A stretch of DNA of 64,000 nt from Microbacterium sp. 1S1 (GTDB lineage Bacteria; Actinomycetota; Actinomycetes; Actinomycetales; Microbacteriaceae). The DNA is taken from positions 1,922,001 to 1,986,000 of the forward strand of contig NZ_CP043430.1 in the NCBI RefSeq assembly GCF_008271365.1. The letters run 5' to 3'. Each line of letters begins with the position of its first letter. Within the stretch, counting starts at the first letter, position 1. Made by a program: the position numbers and the translations under genes. Under the pieces are notes generated by a model. It was not told where the DNA came from. It ran no database searches and saw only the letters and a list, made by a program, of their open reading frames with translations. Positions 27,110-36,095 of the stretch are shown here, piece by piece.

Positions 27110-27409
27110 TCAGGCGACCTGGGGGAGGACCGCGAAGGACACGGAGCCCTCGTCGTCCACGCCCGCGTCGAGGACCTTGTCATCCAGGGCGGAGGCCGCG
27201 GCCTCGTCGAGGAACAGGCGAGTGCCGGACAGCTCGACGACCTGGTCCGCGGGCTCCGGATCGGCGGTCACGGCGACGGCGAGCCGGGCCGCGCCCGAGT
27301 CGTCCTGCGCCTCGGCGGTGTGGATGCGCAGCCCCGCGGCCGGCGCGTCGTTCTGCCGACTCACGAGGGTCGAGACGATGGCGGTGGCGTTGTCGGTGAG
27401 GGTGAGCAT
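27110..27409 (-). CDS. HesB/IscA-like protein lacking the cluster cysteines
   Basis: 99 residues whose pattern (MLTLTDNATAIVSTLV, then GLRIHTAEAQ, then LFLDEAAASALDDKVLDA) matches the A-type iron-sulfur carrier fold. None of the three cysteines of IscA/ErpA is present, so it cannot bind a cluster in the usual way. Such Cys-less HesB-like proteins occur in Actinobacteria with unknown role. AAAGGAG precedes the ATG. The 107-nt gap upstream has a GGACATG...CATGTCC inverted repeat (about 27428-27453). Confidence 0.75.
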   Translation of the reverse strand: MLTLTDNATAIVSTLVSRQNDAPAAGLRIHTAEAQDDSGAARLAVAVTADPEPADQVVELSGTRLFLDEAAASALDDKVLDAGVDDEGSVSFAVLPQVA

Positions 27410-27516
27410 GAGCTCTCCTTTCCGGTTGGGACATGACGCGGTCGCGACATGTCCGGGCTACGATGCCCGACCGTCCGGATCGTCTCGACCCCCTTGCGCC
27501 CACGGGGGTGGTGCCT

Positions 27517-28005
27517 TTAGCCTCGCAGCCGCTTGCGGAGGAACACCTGGGCGGTGCCGTCACCCTGCGGGACGCGCTCGCGCTCCTCATAGCCGCAGGA
27601 TTCGTAGAGACGGATGTTCGCCTCGCTCAGGCTGCCGGTGAAGAGCTCGGATTCCCGCGCGGCGGAACTTTTCTCCGCCGCGTCGAGGAGCTTTCGTCCG
27701 ATGCCTTCGCCCTGCATGTCCGGGGCGATCGCGATCCGTCCGATCAGGAGCAGATCGTCGTCCTCCACGAACCGGATGGCCCCGACCAGGCGGCCGTCGA
27801 TCCGGGCGCCGAGCCCGCCTTCCGAGCTGAGCTCCGCCTCCATCTCCGCGAGGGTCTGGGTCAGCGGCGGCATGTCGACGCTGCCGTAGATCGCCGCTTC
27901 GGACACGAACGCCGCCCGTTGGATCGTCAGCACCTCGCCGGCATCCGCCGCGGTGAGCGGTGCGATGACCACCTCGGAACGATCCTCCTGCGCTGCTGTT
28001 CCCAC
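27517..28005 (-). CDS. GNAT family N-acetyltransferase
   Basis: 162 residues with GNAT motif A (IGRIAIAPDMQGEGIGRKLLDAA, the Q/RxxGxG/A acetyl-CoA site) and motif B (LFTGSLSEANIRLYESCGYEE). I chose the GTG at 28005 because AGAGG precedes it; an in-frame GTG further upstream with GGGAGG is also possible. Acceptor substrate unknown. Divergent from dps. Confidence 0.82.
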   Translation of the reverse strand: MGTAAQEDRSEVVIAPLTAADAGEVLTIQRAAFVSEAAIYGSVDMPPLTQTLAEMEAELSSEGGLGARIDGRLVGAIRFVEDDDLLLIGRIAIAPDMQGEGIGRKLLDAAEKSSAARESELFTGSLSEANIRLYESCGYEERERVPQGDGTAQVFLRKRLRG

Positions 28006-28124
28006 TGTCTCGCCTCTCTCCACGGCACTGTCGCCTCCCTCACGTTCACGGGTGCGGCCGGTGGGTGTCAACCCCCTCGAATCCCCGGTGCCACGCGGCT
28101 ACCGTGACGGCAGGAGGTCACACC

Positions 28125-28685
28125 ATGGCAGAGACGAAGACCAAGAAGACCGGCAGCTCGAAGAGCACGAACGAGGCGACGAAGGCGGGCGTCAAGACCA
28201 CGCGCCAGCAGAACGCGGAGAAGGGGTTCACCGCATCCCCGACCCTCGCGGGGAACCTGCAGGCCGTTCTCGTCGACCTCCTCGAACTCTCGCTGCAGGG
28301 CAAGCAGGCCCACTGGAACGTCGTCGGACGGAACTTCCGCGACACCCACCGTCAGCTCGACGAGATCATCGAGGATGCCCGGACGTTCAGCGACACCATC
28401 GCGGAGCGGATGCGCGCCCTGCACGCCGTTCCCGACGGGCGCAGCGCCACGATCGCGAAGACGACCACGCTGCCGGAGTTCCCGACCGGTGAGGTGTCCA
28501 CGACCGAAACCATTGACCTCGTCACCGCACGCCTCGAGGCAGCGGTCGGGACGATGCGCGACGTGCATGACGCGGTCGACGAGGAGGACCCCACCTCCGC
28601 CGATCTGCTGCACGCCGTCATCGAGCGCCTGGAGCAGTTCGCCTGGATGGTGAGCGCCGAGAACCGCAGCCCCGCCGGCCGCTGA
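28125..28685 (+). CDS. dps: Dps family DNA-protecting ferritin
   Basis: 186 residues. The Lys/Thr-rich N-terminal tail (about the first 25 residues) is of the type that binds DNA in Dps proteins. The ferroxidase helix HWNVVGRNFRDTHRQLDEI contains the His and Asp ligands, and a second helix follows with DEEDPTSADLLHAVIERLEQ. AGGAGG at 28112-28117 gives an ideal ribosome site for the ATG. Oxidative-stress role fits the nearby manganese catalase. Confidence 0.93.
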   Translation: MAETKTKKTGSSKSTNEATKAGVKTTRQQNAEKGFTASPTLAGNLQAVLVDLLELSLQGKQAHWNVVGRNFRDTHRQLDEIIEDARTFSDTIAERMRALHAVPDGRSATIAKTTTLPEFPTGEVSTTETIDLVTARLEAAVGTMRDVHDAVDEEDPTSADLLHAVIERLEQFAWMVSAENRSPAGR

Positions 28686-28706
28686 TCGAGGACTTTCCGA
28701 CCGCCG

Positions 28707-29264
28707 TCACCGTCGCGTTCGCGCAGACGGGGGCGGCGGTTCCTCGTCGGAGGGCACCCGCGAGCGTGCGCGTCGGAGCAGGCCGGGCAGCGCCATCCAC
28801 AATCCGACGACGAGCACGAGCGAGGCGATGAGGGCGACGACCCCGGCGGTCCGGCTGACCGTGAAGTCGACGATCAGGGTCGTGACACCGATCGTGAGAG
28901 CCCCGATGACGAAGAGGTCGATCTTCACGAGGCGGGCGGCCGTGCGGACGAGTTCCGGCTTGAGTCGACTGCCGAACAGGGCGCGGTGGATCCCCACCGG
29001 GGCGAGCGCGAGGATGGTGGCGACCGCGGCCAACGCCACCAGCACGACGTAGAGGTCGCGCTGGAACTCGTCCATCTCGGTGAAGCGTGGCTGGAACGCC
29101 ACGGCCAGAAGGAAGCCCGTGAGGATCTGCGTGCCCGTCTGCATGACTCGCAGCTCCTGCAGCAGCTCCTCCCAGTTGCGGTCCGCACGTTCGTTCGGGG
29201 TCTCGTCACGGCCGTCGTCACGGCCGTCGCGCTCGTCGGCACCGCCGCGCGGTTCTGCTGTCAT
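28707..29264 (-). CDS. DUF6328-like four-helix membrane protein
   Basis: 185 residues: an acidic/Arg-rich N-terminus (ADERDGRDDGRDE), then ELLQELRVMQTGTQILTGFLLAVAF, the hallmark of DUF6328, and four transmembrane helices, ending in a Pro/Arg-rich tail. Function unknown. ATG at 29264 chosen as the first Met before the conserved part. Convergent with dps. Confidence 0.75.
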   Translation of the reverse strand: MTAEPRGGADERDGRDDGRDETPNERADRNWEELLQELRVMQTGTQILTGFLLAVAFQPRFTEMDEFQRDLYVVLVALAAVATILALAPVGIHRALFGSRLKPELVRTAARLVKIDLFVIGALTIGVTTLIVDFTVSRTAGVVALIASLVLVVGLWMALPGLLRRARSRVPSDEEPPPPSARTRR

Positions 29265-29345
29265 GGCGATAGTCTCGTGGGCACGCTCCGCCGCTGTCCA
29301 GGACCTTGCGATGTCGTCCGGATGTGCCCCAGGAAAGGACGAGAG

Positions 29346-29549
29346 ATGACCCTGCCTCCGATCGACGAATGGTGGCCCGAGCTGTCGGACGACGCCCGAC
29401 GTGCCGTGATCGGCAGCGGATCGCGGCACCTCGACGAAGACGTGCGCGAGGAGATCAGGGAGATCACCGGAGCCGTGGTGGGGATGATCGAGTCCCTGTC
29501 CGACGACGACCTGGCATACGCGCGGGCCCACGCGCCCGACGAGGAGTGA
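29346..29549 (+). CDS. Small acidic protein, function unknown
   Basis: 67 residues, helical and acidic (PPIDEWWPELSDDARRAVI, ending in PDEE). An AGGAAAGGACGAG purine stretch upstream gives a ribosome site. Convergent with the acyltransferase gene. No family recognised. Confidence 0.55.
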   Translation: MTLPPIDEWWPELSDDARRAVIGSGSRHLDEDVREEIREITGAVVGMIESLSDDDLAYARAHAPDEE

Positions 29550-29556
29550 GGCGCGT

Positions 29557-30141
29557 TCAGGCCTCCGGCCGTTCGACGGTCTCCTCGCGCAGCCGAGGCT
29601 CGGTGCGGCGCTCGGGTCGGACGCCGTGCTTGTCGCCGTAGAACCGGCGGATGCGGTCCATGTCCGCGGCCACGTCCCCGGTGAGGTCGATCGTCGGTCC
29701 CAGGCCCGTGGTCATGGTGGAGCGGTCCACGAAGCCGAGGGTGACCGGCATTCCGGTGGCGCGTGCGATTCGGTAGAAGCCGCTCTTCCAGTACTCGTTG
29801 CCGCCGCGCGTGCCGTCGGGGGTCACGACGAGTCCGAACACGGTCCCGGCGTGCACCTGGTCGACGACCTCGCCGACGACGCGGGCCGGATCCGCCCGGT
29901 CGACAGGGATGCCGCCGAGCCCGCGCATGATCGGTCCACGCCAGCCGCGGAACAGGCTCTTCTTCCCCAGCCAATGCACGTCGATGCCGAGGCGCCACGC
30001 GATCGCGAGCATGAGGACGAAGTCCCAGTTCGACGTGTGCGGGGCGCCGATCAGGACGGTCGGCCGCGTGGGCGCGGCGTCGGCGACGAGGGTCCACCGG
30101 CTGACGGCCCAGTACACGCGGGCGAGGAATCGTCGGAGCAT
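29557..30141 (-). CDS. 1-acylglycerol-phosphate acyltransferase family protein
   Basis: 194 residues of the PlsC-type acyltransferase fold. The catalytic HX4D motif is HTSNWD near residue 35 and the substrate motif is TPDGTRGG in place of EGTR. No clear membrane helix, so it is probably peripheral. Acyl acceptor unknown. The ATG at 30141 is six bases from TAACCT, a leaderless -10 box. Confidence 0.82.
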   Translation of the reverse strand: MLRRFLARVYWAVSRWTLVADAAPTRPTVLIGAPHTSNWDFVLMLAIAWRLGIDVHWLGKKSLFRGWRGPIMRGLGGIPVDRADPARVVGEVVDQVHAGTVFGLVVTPDGTRGGNEYWKSGFYRIARATGMPVTLGFVDRSTMTTGLGPTIDLTGDVAADMDRIRRFYGDKHGVRPERRTEPRLREETVERPEA

Positions 30142-30147
30142 CCGTCC

Positions 30148-30153
30148 AGGTTA
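30148..30153 (-). promoter_or_regulatory. -10 box of a leaderless promoter (acyltransferase)
   Basis: TAACCT on the minus strand, six bases before the ATG at 30141. Confidence 0.5.
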
Positions 30154-30164
30154 GGGGGAGCGGC

Positions 30165-30758
30165 CTATCGATCGCCTGGCGGCGGGGTCGCGACGACCCG
30201 TGCGAGCGCCGCGGTAAGCCCAGGGGTCAGGCCGGGGACGTCCTCGACGGGAACCGCGAGCGCGAGGAGCGCCCTGCTGAAGTAGTTGCGTGCCGCTGCG
30301 GCCAGGGTGATGTCGACGATCTGGCGGTCGGTGAACCCCGCGTCGCGGAGTTCCTGTGCGTCCGCGTCGGTCATCGAGCCGGGGTCGGTCGACAGGCGCG
30401 TGGCGAAGCGGATCACGGCCTGCTCCGGCTCCGTGAACGCGCGGTCGTCTCCGTCGGCGAAGGCCGCGAGACCGGGCTCGTCGACGATACCGGCGCGCAG
30501 CGACCGTCGTCCGTGGGCGAGCAGACAGTGCGCGGAGCCGATGGCGCGTGCCGCGCCGAGGGTCGCGGCCTCGTACACCCGGACTCCGATCGAGGGGACG
30601 ATCGCGTGGACGAGCGACTCGAAGGCGGCGTGCGCCTCCGGATTCACGGCCATGGCCCGGGTGTGCGCGAACACGATGCCGTCGTCGGCGAGGTCGCTCT
30701 CGTACATCGCGGCGACATGACCGGTGGCTGTCGCCTGCTCGGGAGGATGGATGATCAT
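30165..30758 (-). CDS. Carboxymuconolactone decarboxylase / AhpD-like family protein
   Basis: 197 residues of the all-helical CMD/AhpD fold, with the core helix RAIGSAHCLLAHGRR near residue 80. AhpD peroxidase activity needs a CxxC pair plus His; here only one Cys is present in that helix, so classical AhpD disulfide chemistry is unlikely. The ATG at 30758 has GAGGAGG upstream at good spacing. Confidence 0.78.
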   Translation of the reverse strand: MIIHPPEQATATGHVAAMYESDLADDGIVFAHTRAMAVNPEAHAAFESLVHAIVPSIGVRVYEAATLGAARAIGSAHCLLAHGRRSLRAGIVDEPGLAAFADGDDRAFTEPEQAVIRFATRLSTDPGSMTDADAQELRDAGFTDRQIVDITLAAAARNYFSRALLALAVPVEDVPGLTPGLTAALARVVATPPPGDR

Positions 30759-30876
30759 GGTGCCTCCTCGTCTCGGCCGAGCGCGCAGGAGGAGCGTGCG
30801 CCCGCCTTGCGGGGAACGATACGCCGTGCCGGAACCGCGGGGAAGGGCAGACGGCGCCCGGTGCCCCCTGCAGGCG

Positions 30877-30882
30877 TACGAT
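30877..30882 (+). promoter_or_regulatory. -10 box of a leaderless promoter (small CDS)
   Basis: TACGAT with six bases before the ATG at 30889. This geometry is the main support that the 48-residue frame is a real gene. Confidence 0.5.
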
Positions 30883-30888
30883 CGAGGG

Positions 30889-31035
30889 ATGACCGAATCG
30901 AAGCAGGAGAACACCGGGCAGGACGCGCCGCTCGGGCTGCAGCCGCTGCCGGGTGGGATCGAGCTGCTCGACGGCGATGCCGCCGGCTACTGCAGCAACG
31001 GCGTCTGCCACATCCCCGCCCCCACGGAGCGATGA
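30889..31035 (+). CDS. 48-residue protein with a CxxxxC motif
   Basis: Short frame with Gly/Leu/Pro-rich middle and a C-terminal YCSNGVCHIP motif whose two cysteines could form a disulfide or bind metal. Support comes from the leaderless -10 box at 30877 and good codon bias. No family recognised; convergent with the truncated MFS gene. Confidence 0.5.
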   Translation: MTESKQENTGQDAPLGLQPLPGGIELLDGDAAGYCSNGVCHIPAPTER

Positions 31036-31065
31036 GCAGCAGACGCCGTCGGTGTCTCTGAGCGG

Positions 31066-32346
31066 TCAGTGACCGCCGTGCGCTGCCCCGCCGATGTCGT
31101 CGGCGGGCTTGCGCACCAGCGGGCTGAGCGCGACCGCCGCGAGCGAGATGATCGCCGCGATGAGGAACGCCGTCCGCGCGCCAGGGGCACCGGCCACGGC
31201 GCGTGACAGTCCCTCATCCTCGCCGGCGTGCAGGATCGCCGAATAGGTCACTGTCAACAGGGCGACACCGGCCGCCCCGCCGACCTGCTGCAGCGTGTTC
31301 AGCACCGCGGAGCCGTGCGAGTACAGCGAACGGTGCAGCGAGCCCAGCGACGACGAGAACAGCGGCGTGAACGACATCGCGAGGCCGACCGACATGGCCG
31401 CCTGCACGATGATCAGCAGCCACCACACGGTGTGCTCGCCGACCGTCGAGTAGAAGAAGAGCGAGGCCGAGACGAGGATCGTGCCCGGGATGAGCAGCGG
31501 TCGGGTGCCCTTCGCGTCGTACACGCGCCCCATGATCGGGCCGAGGAGGCCCATCAGCACCGAACCGGGGAGCAGGATGAGGCCCGACTCCAGGGCGCTG
31601 AGTCCGGCGACGTTCTGCAGGTACTGCGGCAGCAGCGTGAGCGTGCCGAACATCGACAGCGCCAGGATCGTCATGATGATGACGGCCAGCGAGAAGTTCG
31701 CCGAGCGGAACACGCGCAGGTCGAGCAGCGCGTCGTCCACGCGCTGCAGCACGAGCTGACGCCAGACGAACAGGGCGAGCGAGATCGCGCCGACGACCAG
31801 AGCGATGATGCCGGTCGTGCCGCCCGAGCCGCCCTCGCCGCCGAACTGGCTGAGGCCGAACACGATGCCGCCGAAGCCGAGTGCCGCGAGCGGGATGGAC
31901 AGCACGTCCAGCGGGGCCTTGCGGGTCTCGCCGAGGTTCGTCATCCACTTCGCGCCCATGGCGAGCGAGATCAGCGCGATCGGCAGCACGATCGCGAACA
32001 GCGCGCGCCAGTTGAAGGCGTCGAGCACGGCGCCGGCCAGCGTCGGGCCGATCGCGGGCGCGAGCGAGATGACGAGGCCGACGCGGCCCATCATGCGCCC
32101 GCGGGACTGCGCGGGGACGACGTTCATGATCGTCGTCATCAACAGCGGCATCATGATGCCGGTGCCCGCCGCCTGGATCACACGACCGACGAGCAGCACG
32201 GAGAAGCCGGGGGCGACGAGCGCGACGAGCGTGCCGAGCGAGAACGCGGTCATCGCGGCGATGAACACCTGCCGGGTCGTGAAGCGCTGCAGGATGAAGC
32301 CGGTGGTCGGGATGACCACCGCCATGGTGAGCATGAAGGCACGCGC
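31066..32346 (-). pseudogene. MFS drug exporter (DHA2/EmrB type), 5' end missing
   Basis: The frame encodes a DHA2-type major facilitator from the first or second helix (FMLTMAVVIPTTGFILQRF) through the C-terminus, including GRVIQAAGTGIMMPLL and the family's GPTLAGAV motif. The normal 60-80 N-terminal residues, with the first helix and the DxxWxxT-like region, are absent. Upstream of about 32346 the frame continues with unrelated, protein-poor sequence. The gene was probably cut by insertion of the element to its right; the missing 5' end should lie at that element's far end. An exporter lacking its first helix is unlikely to work. Confidence 0.8.
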
Positions 32347-32366
32347 GTTACTAGAAATCTTACCGA
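32336..32366. other. Probable left junction of an integrated element
   Basis: Recognisable MFS coding sequence stops here and the composition changes to one less GC-rich, with a TTACTAGAAATCTTACC segment. No matching repeat can be checked because the other end is outside the window. Confidence 0.55.
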
Positions 32367-32980
32367 TGTCTGCGGATTTCGCTAGCGGAGCGGGCGATAC
32401 GCCCCGCGCCGCTCGGGGTGGATTTCCCAGGCGCGGCAGATCGATCCGCAACTAGCAATGTACGGGAGGAACGTGCGCGCAACCTTCAGACCTCGTATGG
32501 GCGATTATCGCTCCGGGAGGACCGTTCGAATGGTCAGGCCGCGATCCGTGCCCGCAAGCGCTGAGCGCGATTGTTCAGGCCGTCTCGGAGCGCTCGCCGA
32601 TGCGTAAGACGAAGGTGGGCGGAGACTCAATCGCCAACTCGACACCACCGTTTGGTCACAGCGATTTGCCGCGTCCGAAGGCTTCTCGACGTTGCTTGCC
32701 TGAAGGGGCGCGAGGGATCGACATACTCACGCGGGCGCATGCAACCGTGGCATCGCGTTCGACGCGAGTTGGTCGAACGAGGATTCTGGCAGCGCGGCCG
32801 GATCCTCATGAACTCGTTCCGCGCGTTACAGGAGGGTGCGGATCTCCTAGGTAATGACTTCGTTGTCGTTCGACCTACGGTTCCGAGTCACCTAACCGGC
32901 AAGCCCGGATCATGATCCATGCTCGGGATGTGGGCGCGCGCCCGGGGTGCATTCACCGTCGGACACGCGCCCATCGGCAA
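32367..32980. other. 614-bp stretch without a recognised gene
   Basis: Several short open frames exist (for example 32571-32915 on the plus strand) but none has protein-like composition, a ribosome site or a recognised motif. GGGCGATACGCCC at 32391-32403 is a small palindrome. It could contain remnants from integration. Confidence 0.5.
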
Positions 32981-33820
32981 TCAGTGCACGCGGTTGCAAC
33001 GAGGGTCGTGGCCGGCGCACAGCGCGTCGTGCATCAGAGCGAGCGCGGTCTCCCGAACCCGCTGGATGGTTGCCCGCGAGGGCGTCCACCGTGCGCCGTT
33101 CGCGTCGGGGTTGTCGAGTGCGGCCCGCTTCAGTTCCTTAGCGATGACCGCGTCGGCGGCGCTGTCGTCGCCGTTGAGACCGAATGCTCGATTGATGATG
33201 AGAAGGGGGCCGGTCTTCCCGTCGCTGCCGGCGGTCAACGCGGCGAGTGCGCGCGCCACGTCGAGGACGCAGTCGATGTCGTCATAGGGGTCGAGCGCGA
33301 TGCTCGAGTGCGCGGTGTCTTCGTCGATGCTGGAGTGTCCGCCCAGCGCGCTGTGCAGGGCGCGCATCGACGCTTCCGCGAGGACGCCGCGTGCCTGCGC
33401 GATGGCGGAATCGAGGTTGCCGCCCGCCTCAGTCATCGCGGTGCGATACTCGCGGCGTCGCTGGGCCGGGATGGTCATGGCGCCCTGCATGTTCGTTTCG
33501 TCTGCGGCACGGAGGATGGAACGCTCGAGCGTCTGGATGAGTCGCACCCCCGCCTTGTTCGTGAACACCGCCTCCGTGAAGCCGGCGAGGACGTTGGAGC
33601 GGACTTCGTCGATGTCGACCGAGCCGCCCATGCGGCGGTACTCAGAGGCAGCCCGTCCGCGCAGAGCGGGGATGTACTGCCACAGCAGCTGCTCGAAGTG
33701 CGGGCGGCGGCGCTGATTGACCTCCCGACGCGCCTCTGCGATGAGGTGGGCTTCCTGCTCGGCGGTCAGCTGCTCCCGCGTCTCGTTGTCGGGCGTGATG
33801 AAGATGTCGTTGAAGTTCAT
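32981..33820 (-). CDS. Sigma-70-like protein of the element
   Basis: 279 residues. The segment YIPALRGRAASEYRRMGGSVDIDEVRSN near residues 48-76 resembles sigma region 2 (core-binding and -10 recognition), and the C-terminal SRATIQRVRETALALM resembles the helix-turn-helix of region 4. The middle (130-220) is unassigned. It may direct RNA polymerase to element promoters, or be a diverged sigma-like regulator. A purine-poor leader precedes the ATG at 33820. Same strand as the polymerase gene but 540 bp away. Confidence 0.6.
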   Translation of the reverse strand: MNFNDIFITPDNETREQLTAEQEAHLIAEARREVNQRRRPHFEQLLWQYIPALRGRAASEYRRMGGSVDIDEVRSNVLAGFTEAVFTNKAGVRLIQTLERSILRAADETNMQGAMTIPAQRRREYRTAMTEAGGNLDSAIAQARGVLAEASMRALHSALGGHSSIDEDTAHSSIALDPYDDIDCVLDVARALAALTAGSDGKTGPLLIINRAFGLNGDDSAADAVIAKELKRAALDNPDANGARWTPSRATIQRVRETALALMHDALCAGHDPRCNRVH

Positions 33821-34243
33821 GAGGGTCTTTCGGAAGTCACGCGAAATGATTTGCGTGGTTCGGATGTGGTTCGGTCAAGGTGTTCAGTTGTGGGGTTAGC
33901 GCTTGCCGCGGTTACCCTGCGGCAAGCTCCGAAGCGGCCCGGCGCGCCTGCGGGAACGTGCCTCAGCACGCCCGCTCAGGTGACCCGAATCGGTTGCTTC
34001 CGTAGTCCCCCTATGCGGTCCGCCTCGAAATGAGCGCACTGCCTGTCGGTTGCTGGTTGCAGGTCGGGTTCGCGAGCAGGCGAACACGCTGGTCAAGCCG
34101 AAAATCGCGCCAACTGGCGAGAGTGTTCGGGTCGGGTCGGAACGAAGGGGTGGTCGACGCAATATCGCTTGAGGGCTACATGACGCTGGGAGGCAGCTGC
34201 TGTGCCGCGTCAAAGGCCCGCCCGAACTCGACAGCGGAAACGA

Positions 34244-34284
34244 CGAAGCCGTCATGCGGATCGTTGATCTGCATGACGGCTTCG
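34244..34284 (-). terminator. Hairpin between polymerase and sigma-like genes
   Basis: A perfect 14-bp stem (34244-34257 with 34271-34284) and a 13-nt loop about 80 nt past the polymerase stop. The surrounding 33821-34361 gap holds no convincing gene; the open frame on 33896-34432 has unprotein-like composition. Confidence 0.65.
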
Positions 34285-34361
34285 CTATCTGAGGCTCGGG
34301 ATCGAGGCGGTCGGCGAGCTCTTCATGCCGCTCGGGGTTCACCGCTGCGCGCGACGAGCGT

Positions 34362-36083
34362 CTACGCGGTTGCGCCGTAACCGTGGCCCCAGGACGGGCC
34401 GTAGACCTCTGCATCAGCGAGGATGGGCACACCCATGAAGTCCGTCTCCATCACTTCCTTCATCCGGAGTACCGTCTTCTCGGCCTCGGCGACCGGAGCC
34501 TGTCCCACGACCTCATCGTGTACCGGCAGCAACAGGTTGTTGCCGTAGCCGGAGTCGTAGAGGCGGATCAAGGAGTCCGCGAGAATGTCACGCGCAACGG
34601 ACTGAACGGCGTAGTTGGTCGCGGTGAACGCGCGTGATCCATCTAGGGGCAGAAGTCGACCGTGAACGTTCACGACCTCGAAACGCTCGCGCCGACGCGC
34701 ATCGGCGATGAGTCGCTTCCCGTATTGCTTGATGCCGGGGAACAGCTCGTCGTACTTGCGCATCGCCGGCTCCACCTGCGCCTCGGGGATACCGGTTTGG
34801 AGGGACACTGTAGAAGCGCTCCCGCCGTACACTTTCCCGAGACCGATCTGCTTGCTCAGATCCCGTTGTCGCGACGTGAAGTTCCGCCCGAAGACGAGGC
34901 TCGCCGTGAAGTTATGGAGGTCTTGTCCGCCTAGGATCGCGTCGAGCATCCTTTGGTCTCCGCACAGTGCGGCAAGCACTCGCATCTCGATCTGCTTGAA
35001 GTCGAGCGAGATGATGACCTGGCCAGGATCCGCGATGATGCACCTCCGCACTGACCAGCCCTTGGAGGGCAGCTGCTGGAGTGCTGGGCGGGAGAGCGAC
35101 ATGCGTCCCGTGCGCGCGGCAAGCGTCGTGATGGACGGATGGATACGACCCTCGACATCGGTCTGGAAGAGGAAGGGGCGAGTGTACGACTCCTTCCACC
35201 CCTGCGCTCGTCGCGCGTGAATGACCGCCTCTGCGAGCGAGTTCGGATTCCTTCTTCCTCTCCGCTCACCGTCTTCGGTGAGGTCGGCGAGAGGCAGAAG
35301 GACGGTCTTGTCGACCTTGAACACTCCGCTCTTGGTGCGCTCAGTCAAGTGCTCACCCATGGCGAGAAGTGCCGAAGCGACCTGCGAAGGGTTCTGGACG
35401 CTGGTCACGCCGTATCGAGCTGCTTGAAGGGTCCAGCGAGTTGCGTCGTTACCGAGAACGTCGTTCAGCGACTTTGTGTACTCGCGGTCGACGCGGACAC
35501 CTCGCCGCGCCATCGTCGACGTGAGTGCCTGGAGCCGATGCTCCTTTGTGGCCAAGGCTGTCAGGTCGAGCTCATGGATCATCGGGGCGATCCTTCTGAA
35601 CAGGCTGAGGATCAGGTGTGCGCGTACGCCCAGTAGTTCGGGATCGGCCACGTTCTCGGTGCTCGGCGCTTCCGGCGCGAGGTACTGTCGTACTGCTTCT
35701 GTGAGAGAGTGCCCGGAACCGCCGTCCTTGCGGGGTCGCGGGTCCAAGAGGTGTGTGAGCACCCGCGTGTCGAAGGTCGCTCCGGCGAGTTGCTCGATGG
35801 TGACTCCGAGGTGTCGGTCGAGCGCCTCCATGGTGTGGGCCGCGTCGTGCATCACGAGCCGGTGGCCACCGCCCAGAGAGTCCCTGATGACTTGGCGCCA
35901 CAGGTCAACCCGCAGGACCCAGGCGCCTGTGTCGGCGGCCAACGCCACGTGGGTCAGTCTCGCGTTCGGCTGGTAGATGTCCACAGGCGGGATCGTGACG
36001 GCGATGATGTTCGTTGAGGCGAATGCCTCGCGCATCGCTGCGAGGTCAGCCGAGAACTCTGGGGAATCGATGATGATCTGCAT
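34362..36083 (-). CDS. A-family DNA polymerase (phage/plasmid type)
   Basis: 573 residues with all three Pol I polymerase motifs: motif A with Asp361 (SLDFKQIEMRV), motif B with Arg407, Lys411 and Tyr419 (QRDLSKQIGLGKVYGG), and motif C His522-Asp523-Glu524 (LPVHDEV). The N-terminal 150 residues resemble the 3'-5' exonuclease domain (HDAAHTMEALDRHL, FDTRVLTHLLD), but the first motif's Asp-x-Glu pair is missing, so proofreading is probably lost. There is no 5' nuclease domain. It starts 12 nt after the primase-helicase gene, forming a replication operon. Confidence 0.88.
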   Translation of the reverse strand: MQIIIDSPEFSADLAAMREAFASTNIIAVTIPPVDIYQPNARLTHVALAADTGAWVLRVDLWRQVIRDSLGGGHRLVMHDAAHTMEALDRHLGVTIEQLAGATFDTRVLTHLLDPRPRKDGGSGHSLTEAVRQYLAPEAPSTENVADPELLGVRAHLILSLFRRIAPMIHELDLTALATKEHRLQALTSTMARRGVRVDREYTKSLNDVLGNDATRWTLQAARYGVTSVQNPSQVASALLAMGEHLTERTKSGVFKVDKTVLLPLADLTEDGERRGRRNPNSLAEAVIHARRAQGWKESYTRPFLFQTDVEGRIHPSITTLAARTGRMSLSRPALQQLPSKGWSVRRCIIADPGQVIISLDFKQIEMRVLAALCGDQRMLDAILGGQDLHNFTASLVFGRNFTSRQRDLSKQIGLGKVYGGSASTVSLQTGIPEAQVEPAMRKYDELFPGIKQYGKRLIADARRRERFEVVNVHGRLLPLDGSRAFTATNYAVQSVARDILADSLIRLYDSGYGNNLLLPVHDEVVGQAPVAEAEKTVLRMKEVMETDFMGVPILADAEVYGPSWGHGYGATA

Positions 36084-36095
36084 GATGGACGTGCC

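Noticed and set aside
27428..27453. GGACATG...CATGTCC inverted repeat
   Set aside because: Only seven paired bases, not aligned with a promoter; treated as chance.
31228..32385. A 385-codon plus-strand open frame rich in Arg, His and Glu
   Set aside because: Antisense shadow of the MFS gene.
32571..32915. Possible plus-strand gene or integrase remnant near the left junction
   Set aside because: No integrase motif, no ribosome site and unprotein-like composition.
33896..34432. Minus-strand open frame in the gap after the polymerase gene
   Set aside because: Ser/Arg/Pro-rich, contains the terminator hairpin, and overlaps the end of the polymerase gene.
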